From Cydia pomonella (taxonomy: Eukaryota; Arthropoda; Insecta; Lepidoptera; Tortricidae), in contig NC_084707.1 of assembly GCF_033807575.1 (NCBI RefSeq), forward strand, positions 18,648,550 through 18,712,549: a stretch of 64,000 nt of DNA, read 5' to 3'. A program made the translations under genes and the position numbers. Within the stretch, counting starts at the first letter, position 1. Each line of letters opens with the position of its first letter. Below, in pieces: positions 25,701 through 40,700 of this stretch. The notes beneath the pieces are model-generated. The model ran no database searches and was not told the origin of the DNA. It saw only the letters and a program-made list of their open reading frames with translations.

Positions 25701-28700
25701 CGCATAAAACGCATATTAATCAAATTATGGCAGATTAGTTCAGCTGCGAGAAGAGCGCGCGTGCGACTAGACCGCTGTTTTAGCAAATTGAATCATCGGC
25801 TCGTTGGTCTAGGGGTATGATTCTCGCTTCGGGTGCGAGAGGTCCCGGGTTCAAATCCCGGACGAGCCCGTTGTAATACTTTTTTGTTATAGTCTGTCAA
25901 GCCATTTCTGTCAGTAGAAAAAAGCAACAAATTTAATAAAGGTAGGCGCGAAGGGTTGTCATTCCATAGAAAATTTAAAATTCGCGTCTTTTTCTACTGA
26001 CAAAGTTGTTTGACCGACTATAAATACCCTACGTTCAGTGATATCTAAAACTTTATGTTAGGTTTTTTTGTTTACATACTCTTAATTTGTTAAAAGGACG
26101 GTACAATAAAATTAAATCAGCGCAGCCAACAAACAATAAAGTAATGGCGAGATTACATAACACTCTCATAGATATGCCACTCTAAAATACAATGTATTCC
26201 CAAATTATTAGCAGAAATATAAATTACTAAAATAAATTTTATTACTAAAGGGAAAGCAAACGAATGTTTTAGAAAATTATTTTTCTGCACATACATAAAA
26301 TAAAATACAATTAACATAAAATAAAAAACCTTCATACATTACTGGTTAATTACGCTGAAAATGAGGAGAAAAAGAGTTAAACAGTTTATCATTACCGATG
26401 AAGATATAAGCAGGTTTTCCTTTTCCAGTAGCTTATCTTCATGAAATCATTTCATCTGTTGTAATGGGCGCGTTTACAAAGTAATGGATGTTGCGTGCGG
26501 ACGCGGCGCGTTGGATACGTTTTAGCTATTAACATCCATCCCGGCCATTTGCAGATTGTACACCACTAGTGCCTATAGCTTCAGCGTAACCAGTGTAAGT
26601 ATGATCTGGTTACGCCTAGTTTTAGTACAGATATAGGTGCCAAGCTATACCAGAGCATTCGCCGCAGCCACGACTGACATGTTTACCGAATTGCTTAAAA
26701 CACCCGCGCCCCTCGGTGCATTGACGCTAACTTTGCTTTTAAAGACATTGTTATGATACTGACAATAACGTGCTAATGTAATTATTGTTGAGGTAATTTG
26801 TGTTACATTATGATTATTAGTTAAGCGCAAAGTATAATTTAATTCAGTATATTTATTATTTTTAAGAGGCATTTGTGTAAAATGTGTAAGTTCTTCTTGG
26901 TGGGTTACTTTGTGAATTGTCTGTGAAACCTAACTGTGCAATTATGGATTTGATGTTTCCATAATGATATTCTTTTTTATTTTATAGTAGGTACTTACCT
27001 AAGAGTACATATAAACGCATTCACTGCCAGGGGGCGTGGCCTAGGAAAAAACTTATTCAATGATGACTCCGAAGACTGTCCGAAGGCTATGGATAGTTCG
27101 ATCGTTATTTTATTGACAACTACTTTTGATGCGTTGTACGAAAATTTTTTGATTTATACATATACGGCCGAGTTCACAAACATGAAACATCAGTACAAGC
27201 CAACGTTCCAAAAATTCGAGTATATTTACACTACCTTATTGTCAGGTATTTTAGCGTGTAAGCGCCACTTGCACCATTTCACTAACCCGGGGTTAACCGG
27301 TTAAACCTGGAGTTACCATGGTTACCAGTATAATTTGACACTGGGTTAACGGTTTAACCGGTTAAACTAAACCCCGGGTTAGTGGGATGGTGCAAGTGGC
27401 GCTAAATATATCTTTGGGGTGCCGGCTTGTAAATATGTGGTCATGAATGAAGTCTTTTAACTCCAATTTAATTTGGAAAAATTAAAAACGTTTTTTCGGC
27501 AATATAAAGAAACTACTGCGTATATATATTTTTTTCTTCTGTTACGGCCGGATTCCAACTTTTAAATACGTCTCCGTATGTTAAAGTCCGAATCCGGCCG
27601 TTAGTAACATACGCGTGACTCGTGTATCCGTTATCGTGATTTTGTATCTACTAATACTATAACTCTCTCAGGTTCACTCTGCTTCAATACTCAATGTCTT
27701 TATCGTAAATAAGAAAAAATCCATGCAGTATACGCAGTATCAAATCAAACTTCTTTGTTCGCCGACCGTTATTAATCAAATAAACGAGGTCTTCAAGCCA
27801 GGAAAATGCAGATTAATGGTGCAAATTACAACAAGATACAGGTTCCAATTTCCATTTAAACTTTATCAATTAAGGTCACCCATTTCATCTTTATTTTTGA
27901 AGCAGACAAAAAGCAAAAAAAAAAACTCATTTTAGGCAGTAATTTTCAATTTATAAAGTCCTAATGTGCTTTATGGGGATTCCAATGATTTAAAGGTAAA
28001 TATGCCAATTTTCATCTATCTAAATAATTTTCCGCGGCTTAGGAGAAACGGGGACGGAAGACAGAATGTTGCCGGTTCTCCATACAAATGTACTCCCCGT
28101 TTTCCTCTCTGGATATTAACATTATAGAAAATATGTTTACGCATTTTGATACATATTAACCACAGCTATGAGGTTCGTTTATTTTTTTCTTAACTACTAG
28201 GAGTTAGGAGCTATTAAACATTATTAAGGAGTTTTGTTTTTCGCTCCCTTCTCTTATAATAATCAAAACTTTAAATAAATCTAACGAAGGGCCATAGGTA
28301 TGGTAAATATACAATAAAATTTGTATTTTTTTTTCACCACGTCAATATCTTAACCTTTCTTATGTACAATAAAAGCTTCACTCGTACATACATATCGAGG
28401 TAGGGAAATGGGGACTATGTTTATATGAAGAGACGGTCATCCACTATAACAGGGCACACTTAGATATTCGTATTATTTATATGGCAAAAATAACCATCCT
28501 ATAACATCATCTTTTTGTATTTTTATCCTGCGCAGAATTTTTAGGACTATAAGGAGGCGAGGAAGTTTGAATCGTATATTTTTTAACTCTTGACCGTCAA
28601 TGGATTAAGTTCGCAAGAAACAGACCGACATGCTCATAACCCAAGTATGGGTTAATTTAATACTAATGACGTCAGTTGTATTACACAGGCAGAGCCGTAT

Positions 28701-31700
28701 CGTGACGTCATAAAGATAACACTACCCTTTAGCCTTTCGGGGAGGTTAATGAACTCGGCTGGGGTCCCTTGTTGCGGCAAGAATGGGTTCTCGGTTTAAA
28801 TGGGAGCTGTAATTGCTATCTTGTCGTAATTTACTGAGTTTGTTACGCCGCCCTAGCTATCGGATAGGTAATTATTTATTTAGGTGTGAGCAATGGAATC
28901 CTATCAGCGTTTCTTTCCTACACGATATTTGCGATATTTTCCACCCATATACCCGATAGCATTGATTCCAAGTAGTAATCCGGTAGGCATTGATACTTTA
29001 CAAACAATTATTATACTTACTCTTTTTCCAAAATTAAATTCCTAAAATTAAGAAAAAAAAAAACAGTTTTGTCATGACAGGCGATATATTGTTACCGACT
29101 CCGATATGGTATATCAATTCAACATGATATGATGCATGAATGTATTATTATGAAAGCTGCATGTGTCATAAGTACACATTGTGAATGTTTGATATTTTTC
29201 GGACGGCGTAAGAAAATTAGATTCAGCTAAGTTACATAGCGAAAATTCTTCGTAGTGTCGTGATTAGCGGTGAATATGTTATTTTGTTCAACTTTTTTTT
29301 ACTTTTTAGTCGTTAATATTTCATTTCATTTATTTCATGCAAAAAAGCGTGGTTATAAAATGCGTATAAATAAAATAAAAAATATATTTATACAAAACAA
29401 AATATGTTTAAATTGGTAGTTGTAGTGGAAATATAATAATAGTAAATGCGTAATAAATATGGAACATTGGTGATTTATCGTCAAGAAATTCTACACAATA
29501 AATGCTTTTAGTACAATATACTTAAGCAGGTCTTAATATGTGTTGGTAAAGGGTTGGCGGTTTATAAAATACATATCTATGTCTCTAAATTCTGACACAA
29601 AGCAGGTGTGCAGGGGGAACACACAAACCACTTTACTATGAATCATAGTAATATCAAAGAATGATGTGCAGCACAACACATCTATACGTTAGTTGATAGT
29701 AATAGCCATAATTACGAGGGCACACAGAAGCGTCCCCCAGGGAGCTCGTTAGGGCTCTACGGCGCTACGCCGCGACTCCACCAAAACAAAGCACGCAAAC
29801 AAATGTAGCATCACATTCTATGAAAGCCGAACTCGGTCAAAAACTTTGGGCCGAAACACAAGCAACAAAAAAGTAATCAAGCCCTGACGAGAAGTGAAAC
29901 CAAAATACTAGTTAAAAAGGAGAGTAATTTATCATTTCACATTTAATTTGGTATCTCTTCGTAGAGTACAGTTTTAGTCCCAATGGTGGCGTAACTTCTG
30001 TAGAATCTTCACAATTAGACTCTTTTCATACCCCAAAGGGCAGCCGCTCGCTTCACCTAAAGCCGCACGCCGTTTTGACTCTCAAGCGACAAGTTTTCGT
30101 TTAATTCCACAACTTTTTTCTTACTTCTGTAATATTTTCTTTGTAATGTTACAAAAGTTTCGGTAAATTAAATAGATTCTCGGTATTCTCGGTAACAACT
30201 TAAGCGCATAAGTAAGCAAAACTCTTCTTCGCCGTATTTTAAAACTTGGTTAAGCGTGGAACTTCAAGGCTATAGTAATTAGAGTTCATTTTCTCCTGTG
30301 CGCTTGCTTAGTTACTATAATTTTATAAAATTAAAAACTGAACTGCGTATGTAAGGAAGCAGATTCAACTGCGCAGTTTCCATATCCTTTTAGGTATAAA
30401 TCTAGAAGTTAAGGTAAAGGTATAAATATCGACTAGGGAATCCTCACGGTACTAAGATTGTGTGGAAAACCAGTACCGGGTGCACTCCCTAATATCGACC
30501 AATTAGGCATAAATATGTGTTCACGATGTACACACTTATATAATGCCATATGCCCATATCGATATCATAGTCCTTGAATATAGACTACACACATAACTAC
30601 AAAACCGTTTCTTTGTGGCTAACCTAAATGTAGGCTAAAGCAGACTCACTTTCTTATTCAAATCCAGAAGTCAAACACGAGGTGCTCTTCCTCAATAGGC
30701 TAAAGATGTATCCACACTGCAAAAACTTAGAATTTTAAAATATTTAATCAAAATACATGTTATTAACGTTTAACGGATTCGTTGAGAGAATCATCAATAG
30801 GTATACTTAATATGTGTCGTTTTTAAACAAAAAGTCTCAAACTTTGTATATATATTATATGTATATTTAAAATTCAGTTCTTGCAAATAAGAAAACTGTA
30901 AATTCTCTACTACGACTACTACCATATAATATATTGCTGCAAACTTATCTTGGTTTGACTCTATGAGTGTCACTGACATCTATATAATGTATCTACTATG
31001 TTTGATCTTAATGATCTTGTATTGGGCGGCTTCCGCCCGTGCCCAGTATAAGCACGGTCCAAGCATTGTTGCCCCAAGCCTTAGGGTTGTCGCGGTTAGA
31101 CAGGGCGGGGTAAGCTCGAGCCGAATCACCCGGTGTAGTCGGCAGTCAGTGCTCGACGCGAGGCTGGGGCGGCATGTCGTCACGGCGGCGCGCCCGGCGC
31201 CGCGTCGCCTTCCGCGACTATGTGCCCATGGATGTTCGCGCTATGGCCAAGGTATACCTAATAATCGCAGAAATACTTCCATCTTATTACTAGACGTTGA
31301 TAAAACTCATTTAAAACAATATCGTCATGTGTTTGTATACACACACGTGCTTCGCGCCATTTTCAATAATCCCGAAAAAAATTCAGGGATGAGATGTGTA
31401 AATTAATACAAACGCTAGTACATCTTCTAGGCATTTTATACTAAACACTGTATAAATATATTTAACTAAAAGTTTACCGGAGTGAATTTACACTTTGTTT
31501 TGTTATTTGTACTTTTGTAAAATAATGTCTTTATTCTAAAACAAAATCGTATGGTTTTGATGTAATTTATGTTATATGTGTATTTGTGTTTGTTTTTGTG
31601 TAGCAGCAAAATGTTCCTATGGACGTATTATCAGCTTTTTTGCTGAATGTAGCCAAAGTTATGGAAAGTTACGCGGATAGTTTTTAATAATGATAATGAC

Positions 31701-34700
31701 TAACGATGCATATTTGCTCTTGCTAATATTAAGTCACAGTAAGTCAAATGTATAGTCTATATATAAAACCTACTATTTTTACTATACTATAATATAGTGT
31801 ATACTTACCTATGTATTTAATACCTAACTCCTATGAAAACAAGTTTGAATCATTTACACTATTTAAGATTCTCATAGAAATAATAAATAAAACTGAATGT
31901 ATTATAATTCGGTTTATTTCAGTGGTTTAGCTACATATACGAGTATGATAATCAAACCTACCCTCTTCATGCAAACTTTAAACTTTTCAGTGTGCGAAAA
32001 ACACGAATTTTATTTTATTCTCGTTTGGTTGCTGCGACCGCACTCCATGTCTGACGTCAGTAATTAGCGATAAAATGTGGTCGCAATACCCACATACATT
32101 TATATACATACGCCATGTAGTACGTAGCCATACGTCCATCATAGCTCCGCCTCGCCTTACTAATTAACTTAATACGTAAATTAATTTTCCAGGTTATTTA
32201 ATTATTTGACGTCCAAAAACATTCACAACTCGTTGTATGATTGCTCAGAAAGCTAGCGAAAAAATAACGCATATTGCAAATTTGTTTCTCCGTGAAATTA
32301 GGTAGGTAATTATTTAATTAGGTATGATTTATTCTTCTTTCTTCGTTTAAATAAAAACCTCTACATACCTACTTGTATGTAAAGGTTTATACCTTGCAAA
32401 ATATATTACGTTTGTAATAACTTTAACAACCTCACGTAGGTACCTTAACCCTTTAACGGGTAAGACTGAAAAAATCCTCAATTCAAGCCTTATTTATTTA
32501 TTTAAACTTTATTGCACAAACAAAGAAAAATGTACAAATGGCGGACTTAATGCCAAAAGGCATTCTCTACCAGTCAACCATCATTCATCATTCATCATTG
32601 GCGAATCCATAGATAATATTTCTGTACAAGAATAAAAGAACATAAAGATGATGTTATTTATAGGGTGGTTCTCTTTTGCGGCATTTGCCCTATAATAAGC
32701 GAATGTCCTACCCATTCGCATTTCACAAGTTCAAAGCTACCTACTTAGTACTTAAATCGAATATATCCACTAACCGCAATAACTTTTATGTGACAACATT
32801 TCATTTTTATAAAAGCTAAAATTTTACATATGATTTAGAAGTATTTTGCTTCCTGAACACTGCAACATACCTATTAATATAAATTTCATATTAAATTTAT
32901 TACAAAAAAGACAAAATAATTAAAAAAATGTTGTGATTTTACCAATTCTACGGCACAATAGGTGAATTAGCTGTCATAATACTTGATTTGACATTGTCAA
33001 TTAAATACGACGTATTGATTGAATTTCAAAACAAAGAGAAATAGTTACTAATCGTTTTTAAAATGGACAAAGCCATATGGATTGATGAGCTATATACTCC
33101 TCCAAAGTATACCAAATACTGTTTCGTCCCTTACCTATTGCAAAAATAGCATAATTGATTCGCCGTGCCGAAGATATCGGTACAAACATTTAATTACTTT
33201 ACATTCGTTAGTGTTCATCCGTCGATCCCTCGTATCCGTATGAAAGCCTGGTATCGTATTCGTGTATCAGTATCCGTTATTTATAATATCCAAAACGTCG
33301 TAGAAATCTGATATTTTATCAAAATTGGTTTAAAACAACAACGGACCAGTTTAAAACATTGACAATGACCGACGTCAGATTAATTAATTTAAGTTATTTT
33401 TTTTCTATCGTGATAAGACCTAGTTTTTAGCGTAGAACTGGAGTAACGCCATTTTAGACTAAGTACACATTAAAAAAATATAATAAATCCTAGTGGAAAA
33501 ATTAAACTTTTAGCGTATTCCTCGTTTCAATTAAAATGTAGAGAATCAATAAAATTATAAGGTGAGAAAATTGAAATATTGTCAATTAGATGACATGGTA
33601 ACGTAAGGTTTGTAACAAGCAAAACCGAGAAGATAATGTTTCCGAGTTGATTATGAACAGTAACTAAATCTCTGCTTACCTAACGTTCTCGAAAAACATT
33701 TATATTTTTATCGGGAAAACACTAGGTTTAAACATCTTATAAATGAATTGTAATTATGAAAACTAGTGCTGACATGAATGACAAATTACAGCGTAATCAA
33801 TCACTTAGCAAAATAACTAGTAAACTGAATTGTAGCGTCAGATTCACAGCGCCTGCCAATATCGGAGCTGCAACGAGGCACGGTGAAGTGTAATTTCGCT
33901 GCAGATTACTGTTCACAACTCACAACGTTAATGATTCGAAGTTAAATCATTTAAGAGCTATCATTCACAGTAAGGTTTCATTTAAACCTGCATCAAACTT
34001 ATTACTCTTTATTTACTCTTCATATTGGGTATTTTCCATAGTTAATAAAAAAAATTACTTTCAATGTGCCTGGGTCAGCGTTGTTCATAACTAGCTTATA
34101 TCTAAAATAGGCCCTTGAGGCATTGTACCAAGGATGCTGGCGGCATTTCCTCGTTGTATCGCAATACTGATACGTTGTGCAAGGAAGCCGCCAGCTCTTC
34201 GGTCACCAGTTACGTCAACCAGACGTTTCGCGATTTCTCCAAAAAACTTGTGCGCGCTGGGACCCCATGGACCTAGAGTTTCAACGCCAAATGGTACAAA
34301 ATGGTACTCTCTACCGAGGCTCTTATATTTATTACGTCTCAAAATTTCGGCGCTTTCCGCCGCTGCGCCCGCTTTTACATTAGTCCGTTGGAGGTGGGAC
34401 GGTGCCAGTGTGTCTACGCAGGTAGCATCCCACACTAACATCCGTCCCAAGCTCCAAGGAATCAAGGACACCCCATCAGGCCTCTTGCCATCATCCCTGA
34501 TAATGCCAGTTGGCTCAAGAAGAGCAGGCACATTGATGGTGGCAAGAGATCGACGGATTATGTCATTAAGCGACGCATGTCTTGAAAAACGACCTGAACT
34601 TATTTGACAAGATAATCCGTGGTGTCCCAGTCGGTCCACGTCCGTGCCACAAGAGCATATATGTGGCGTACATACAGAAACCCCGAGTCGCAAACCAGTC

Positions 34701-37700
34701 GCCAGTCTTAGGGAGGTCGGATCCAAGAAAGTACCAGTATTAGGTGAAGGATGGGCATGTAGCCAGTAGCCGGCTTCCCGGGCTCCGACCGCCAAAAGTC
34801 TCGCGTGATCTGGACCTGTACAGTTGTTCCAAATTTTAAATCGATAGCTTAAGTGGTTCTCGAGATATTTAGCGTTGTGACATACGGAGGGACGGACGGA
34901 CACAGTCGCACCATAAGGGTTCCTTTTGTACCTTTTTGGTACGGAACCCTAAAAGGCGCTCGTATACGGAAGTTTCCGCACACGGATTGGCCGCGTTGAC
35001 CTTATGTAATCTATTTTACTTGCTACTCGTATTTATTAATTTTTATATAAATAGCGAGTAAAAAGTAAGTATAACTACTAACATATTCAAATCGAGCTAG
35101 TTCATTAGCCTTTCTATTTAATGTCATAGTTAGTGCTTTATTTAACTTTTCTATGTACGTGAGGTGATGTGTTTAAAACTTAGGTACATTACAATGTTCA
35201 TAAATTTATAATTAAAGTGATTAACTAAGCTATTGTTAAATTACTATTAAGTTTAGGTCAGGTACGTTACGTTCACGTGATATTTATTCTTTGTGAGTCC
35301 AAAAACAAAAAATTCTAACGAATACTTATATATTTTCAGGAGTTTAATGGTTTGCGTGACCGTTGTTAAGTCCTAAAGTAAAACGCTAAGTAAATTCTGT
35401 GTTTGATAGTAAATTAGGCGATAAACACGATTTTGTTGGCATTTCAATCACGCAAATACTTAGTTCTGGGTCTATTTCACTAGGCACCTTATAGGCACAG
35501 AATAAGTAATAGTGTTTTATAGCACGCGTCTTCTACCGCACGCGCGCTTTTTAACAGCGAACCACCCATACGAATACCTAAATGCCATGCCCTGGCATAG
35601 GCATGAATTATCTACCGTAAACACCACTCAAGTAACTGTTGAAGGAAGGTGTGAAATTACGTCCTTGAAAATATTAAAGTCCAAACTGAACAGGCCCGCC
35701 GTAAATTTCCAAAGAGAGAGCATTAGCGACAACAATCCAGTAACGTATCACTTAGCCGGCAGACTTGGCGCGGTGGAAACTGTGCCAACATGCAAAAATA
35801 GCGTCAAAAATCAATTGCATCGTCGGGATGGTCATCCCTCGCCCCAGTCTCACGGCGGGCTCTCGCTACTTCACATCAGCCGAAGACATCAAACTAGATA
35901 ACCTGTCGGTTTCCCAAGTGTTATAATCCTTTACGCATGATTACCATAAACATAATATCTGAAAAATGTGGATTTAGCGTAGTTTGTGTGTGTGAGCATT
36001 TTGTTAATTTCGCGCGTGCTATCATTGTGCGTATAATGTTTCGTGCATGTGTATTTTGTGTGGTAGATACCTGTTTAATATCCATTGCTGTGTTTTTACA
36101 ACTGATCGACTTTTATAATTGTTACTGTTCAATTTGTTGACTAAATCAAATTACATTCTTGTCAAAGGATTTCCAAAATGTTGCACTAAGTAATTCGACT
36201 GACGACTGTCTATTACAACTGGTGCATATTCGCACCAAATATAATTTTATTGTTTTCAAATTTTAATGATTTCAAATTTTAACCAGCTACCTTTTAATCC
36301 CTTCTGCGTGGTTCGGCTTGCATGCCGGCACTTTCAATGGGGTACAGCCTGGCACACGTATCGTGACGCAGGCTAATTTTACACCGGAGGCCGAGTTACC
36401 GTTTGCGTCATATGCTAGCTACACACTAACGTGTTAAGCTGCATCTCACTGTTCCCAAGACTTTTAACAAATATTGTGGTTTAATTGGATAATATTTTAA
36501 ACAGGAATACGAAGAAGAAGGACGGCGGTCGCGGCGGCACTCTTCGCCATGCAATTCTCGAGAAGGCAGCACGACCGCGTTGCACACTCAGCATTACGAT
36601 GAACAGGTCAGTTACTACACACGCTTACGTTATACAAACTTTACAAATCTCGTCTGGCAAGTAAAATAAGGCTAATTCAACTCATTTTAGTGATTATGTG
36701 AAAACTGCGGTGATGTACATTTTAGTATTTGAAATTCATTAATTTAGACATACCTACTAGAGAAATGCATGGTACTTAGCAATATTAATTTCAAAGATTT
36801 ACATTGTCATATTACCTATTTGCGATTGCACCCAGTTTTATCAAAAAACCGTCGAATTGTGAGGAAATTAAATTTTGCGCAGAGTTATACGGGGTGTAAT
36901 TTTTAGGTGAAACAAGATAATATATACGCGACTGTACTTATTTTACTGTGAGCAACTTTTGTTATGAGAGCAAGCCTGAAATTGCGCGAAAAATTTATAA
37001 GGTGTTCCATACTATAAAGTTCAATTCGACAATGCATGGGGATCAGTATTTTTTGGGCGATTTCAGAGTTACTGCTATTGTAAAAGTTGATCATAGCAAT
37101 GAGTATAATCGCATACGTATATCTTTTATTACCTAAAAAATTACAACATGTATAATGCCCCAGAAATCCCAGAATACCACGTAGGTACAGTCAGCTACAG
37201 AGAAAAGTGACCCCTGTGTAGAAAAGTATTGCGTACAAGATCAAATACTTATGACACTACTTTACGCGTATTGCTACTTGCATGCCTGACATATGAGCCT
37301 CGCTTATTCTTCTTCGGAGCCCTCGTGAAAGGGAAATATGAGACTTGGTTATATGAATTGTCTTCGGCTCAGTCGTTTCCCGCCAAAACTCGTTTGTAAC
37401 TGAATAGTTTGGCGCCCCGCCAGGCCCGACACAGCCATCACCGTCCTAGTGGCCCCTCTAAGCGCTCTATGAAATATTATTGCTTTACCAGTAACTTGTT
37501 AAAAGGCCTTTCTACATTGTTTTTGACCAACACGATACCTATCAGCGGCTTTAGTTGCAAGGTCGCCATGCTTGCCAGGATTATCAAAATAAGAGCGGTT
37601 GTTGTGTTTAGCTTTATTTAACGTTAGTTACACTTTCTATAAATTCGCAATGCGCAAAAGTTGCACAAGTTCCATAATATGATCAGTTTCAAACTTGTAA

Positions 37701-40700
37701 TCTTTCCGATCTAGTTCTAGATTGTGACATAAAATTTAGCATGTCATCATTATCACCATTCTACTTTTAATCAGCATAATGCTTGATCTCAATGTATCAT
37801 GGAGAGCTATATATAAGCCGTCGTCTCAAATTTATAGTTGATGGTGGTGGTAACGTGATTTATAATCATTGTTATAGGAGACTCACAATGTCGCGCATAT
37901 ATCATTTGTTGCGGTCAAGTTTTATGGCAGATAGCGGCATCTTCTATACTTGGATAATGGCTGCTTCTAGACTTAGACCCTTCGCCAATTTCTACTAAAT
38001 AACAGTGATATTTAACATATAAATTTAAATAAAAACTCTTAATCCATGTTATATCTTATATTAAATAATAACTAATATACCTATTTTTAATACATTCGGA
38101 GATTCGTTCTCTAACTAAAACTATGTTATCAGTCTAAATAAAATTACCTACTCATAACTACGTGGCCAAAAATTTTACTGGTGTCCCTACCTATACTATA
38201 AGTTTTATAAACTTACATAGTGCACATAACTAAAATGATATTTAAAAGATTGATTACTGACAAAGTTAAGAACACTAAGTTAGGCCAATGTCATAGAAAT
38301 AAAAAAAACCGCTGATGACAAAAATTTACATCAAATTTGAGATATATGGTAGTTGTTATATTATTGGACTAAAGTGTTTTATGCGGATCGACCACACCGG
38401 AACTTGACGTGTGTAATATGTACACGCGACACGAATGGTTTAAACACCAAATCAATTTATTTTGAACACTATTTCTACGGCCTCTTCATTGTGTTTGGAT
38501 CCGTCAGTGAGGGATACAGTCAGGGAGGCGGTCAGGCGTGGAGTCGATTACATCTAATGCTAACTTAAACCCGCACTGCTCGATCGATGGTCATAGCTTT
38601 TCCTGCAGCGTCCGGCGGAGTTCCTCGGTGGCTTTAGTGAGATCTTTCCTGTCGTGGTGCCGTTGCTTGCCGCCCAAATCCCCCCCGCAGTCCTCCAGGT
38701 AATCCTTCGGCGGCTCCGCTGGGTATTTTGTCCCAAACTTTGGCCGCGGGATGCGGACGCGCTTTACATCATCCAACCAGCTTTCCATTTTGTATGAGCT
38801 GATGTAATTTTTATGCAGCGGATCTCCTATCAGGTATTGCGAATTAACTGTTACCTGTAAACAAAACAGAAACTTGAGTGTCTATGAAATGCAAATACAT
38901 ATTGCTCATATTGCGTTCCGTCAATGTGACTGGATTGCAGTGTGAAATAATACGCAAGGACAAATTTTAATTCCAGTAAGTATAATTTCCTAATTATGCT
39001 GGCTCAGCAACTGGACTTGCCGCCCGACACCAGAGAATGTCATTAAATATATTATATAACTAGTCGTCTCCATTTCAATTTAGATTTACTTTATCTTGTT
39101 TGATTTAGTGGTCACAGTCAAAAAAAGAATAACTAAGTCGTACGTGCAATGATCTTGTACTTAAAGAATTTCACAAGTAAGGAAATAATCAACTGATATA
39201 TAATAGATCATATCTTATCACATTTTAAACGATACAAAACGTGGCAACACGCATTTATTACGCCGGCGTCAGTTAGCAATTGTTAGCCAATGGTTGCGCA
39301 AGTCGCGATGGTCAGTGGGACATGCTTAAACATAAACACCCATTAGGTACAACTTGTAGGTGTACCGTAACTTTGTATGGACAAGGACAGCTACTTTATT
39401 AGTGCGAAAATTCTAATATTATATTTTCTCGATGTAATCCATTACAAAAAAAAAGATCTTTGGACTATGAGAACAATGAGTTAAATCGATTTCGCAACTA
39501 CTACGTCGTTACTACAGAATATTTCAACAAAGCCACTGTTAATGCTCACTTGAACGAGACTTTTGTACAGTATTTAGATCCTAATATAAGCCAAGCAACA
39601 TTAGTTCTTATGTCCCCGTCACAAAGACTCCAAAAAATCGTAACTTTTCTCGTAATTACGCCATTACTTTGGTTATTAACTACCTAATAGAAGACTTTTC
39701 GATTTCTTTGTCATTTCCTTAATCTATTCATGCTACCGTTTCGGTTATGGCTCTTTACGAGTAAATAGGAATTTTAGAAGATGCAGTATAAAAATATTGC
39801 ATATGATGGTCTCGAAATTCTCAAAGATCGAGGGTCGCTGTCGCGACATGTCGCAGCATTATAAATTGGTCTTCTTATGGACAGACGTCTACACCTACAT
39901 GCTACTTTCGCTTTTTAACTCTAACACATAATTCACTCTATTTTCTATTTTTTTATTTTTTTCTTCATACAATTCATTTATCTTTATGTGTTATTACGGA
40001 AATACTTTAATTAGTGTATTGACAATACTATGAGTTAATAAACACATTTTGATGAATGACAATGATTAATGGACGGTTTGCGCGCGCGCCGGCTAAGACA
40101 AAGATCTGCATGCACGATCGGCTCTCTCCGGAGAAAGTGAGGCTAAACGCGGTGGCATTATTCTATTTGACGCTTTCAATAACCTTGTTTCACGTTGAAT
40201 TATTAAGCTGATTTCTTACAAACATTTAATCGCCCATTTTTTAGATTTGGATAATCTTAAGTTATTTTATTAAAACATAGACCACTTTGAATTCAAAAAA
40301 TTTACCAATAGGCATTTTATATGTTCCTGTGTTTTTATTACCGTTATGCAAAGTTCATAAAAGTATGGAATGACTTATGTATAATGTCATCGGTAATAAG
40401 TAGTGGAAGTACCTATTGCAAAATTGAGTGGTGGTTAGATTAATTTCAGCGATTGGACATCATTAATAGCTAATATCACGCGAACAGCGCAGTAGGTGGA
40501 TAATTTCAAAATGTAAGTAATGTTTTAGAAAGCGGGTCGCTTGAAGCCAATAACTATACTTTATGGTGTTCTGGTATAGTTATGATTGTCGTGACTCAGA
40601 GTCGTAGGTGCGATACGACGCCGGCGCTAAACGACAACCGGACAGACACCTGATTTTTCCTAGAATAAAATGTAAGTCAGTGAAAGAGTTATCTTAAAAC

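Larger units (their letters stand above)
22816..31149 (+). other. dysc intron (8.3 kb) holding a tRNA-Pro gene
   Basis: Contains a dispersed repeat (25250-25510), tRNA-Pro (25798-25869), MITEs (25888-26022, 27261-27403, 27541-27608). Partial ggttccg-family sequence lies near 24757-24800. In 28000-31000 I recognise nothing. The GC-rich stretch near 29730-29790 has no supported frame. Confidence 0.5.
31252..36504 (+). other. dysc intron, with alternative exon and LINE remnants
   Basis: Contains the alternative terminal exon at 31604, a LINE 3' tail at 32497-32600, the LINE ORF at 34091-34822 with an adjoining repeat end (34823-34955), and an unexplained frame at 35512-35901. Elsewhere I recognise nothing. 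Confidence 0.5.

Noticed and set aside
30963..31406. 147-codon frame around the Arg-rich exon
   Set aside because: It is in another frame from the dysc-compatible one and its early part is AT-rich intron. The 31150-31251 segment is better supported.
36903..37136. Two similar short ORFs on opposite strands
   Set aside because: They result from the foldback symmetry of the element.
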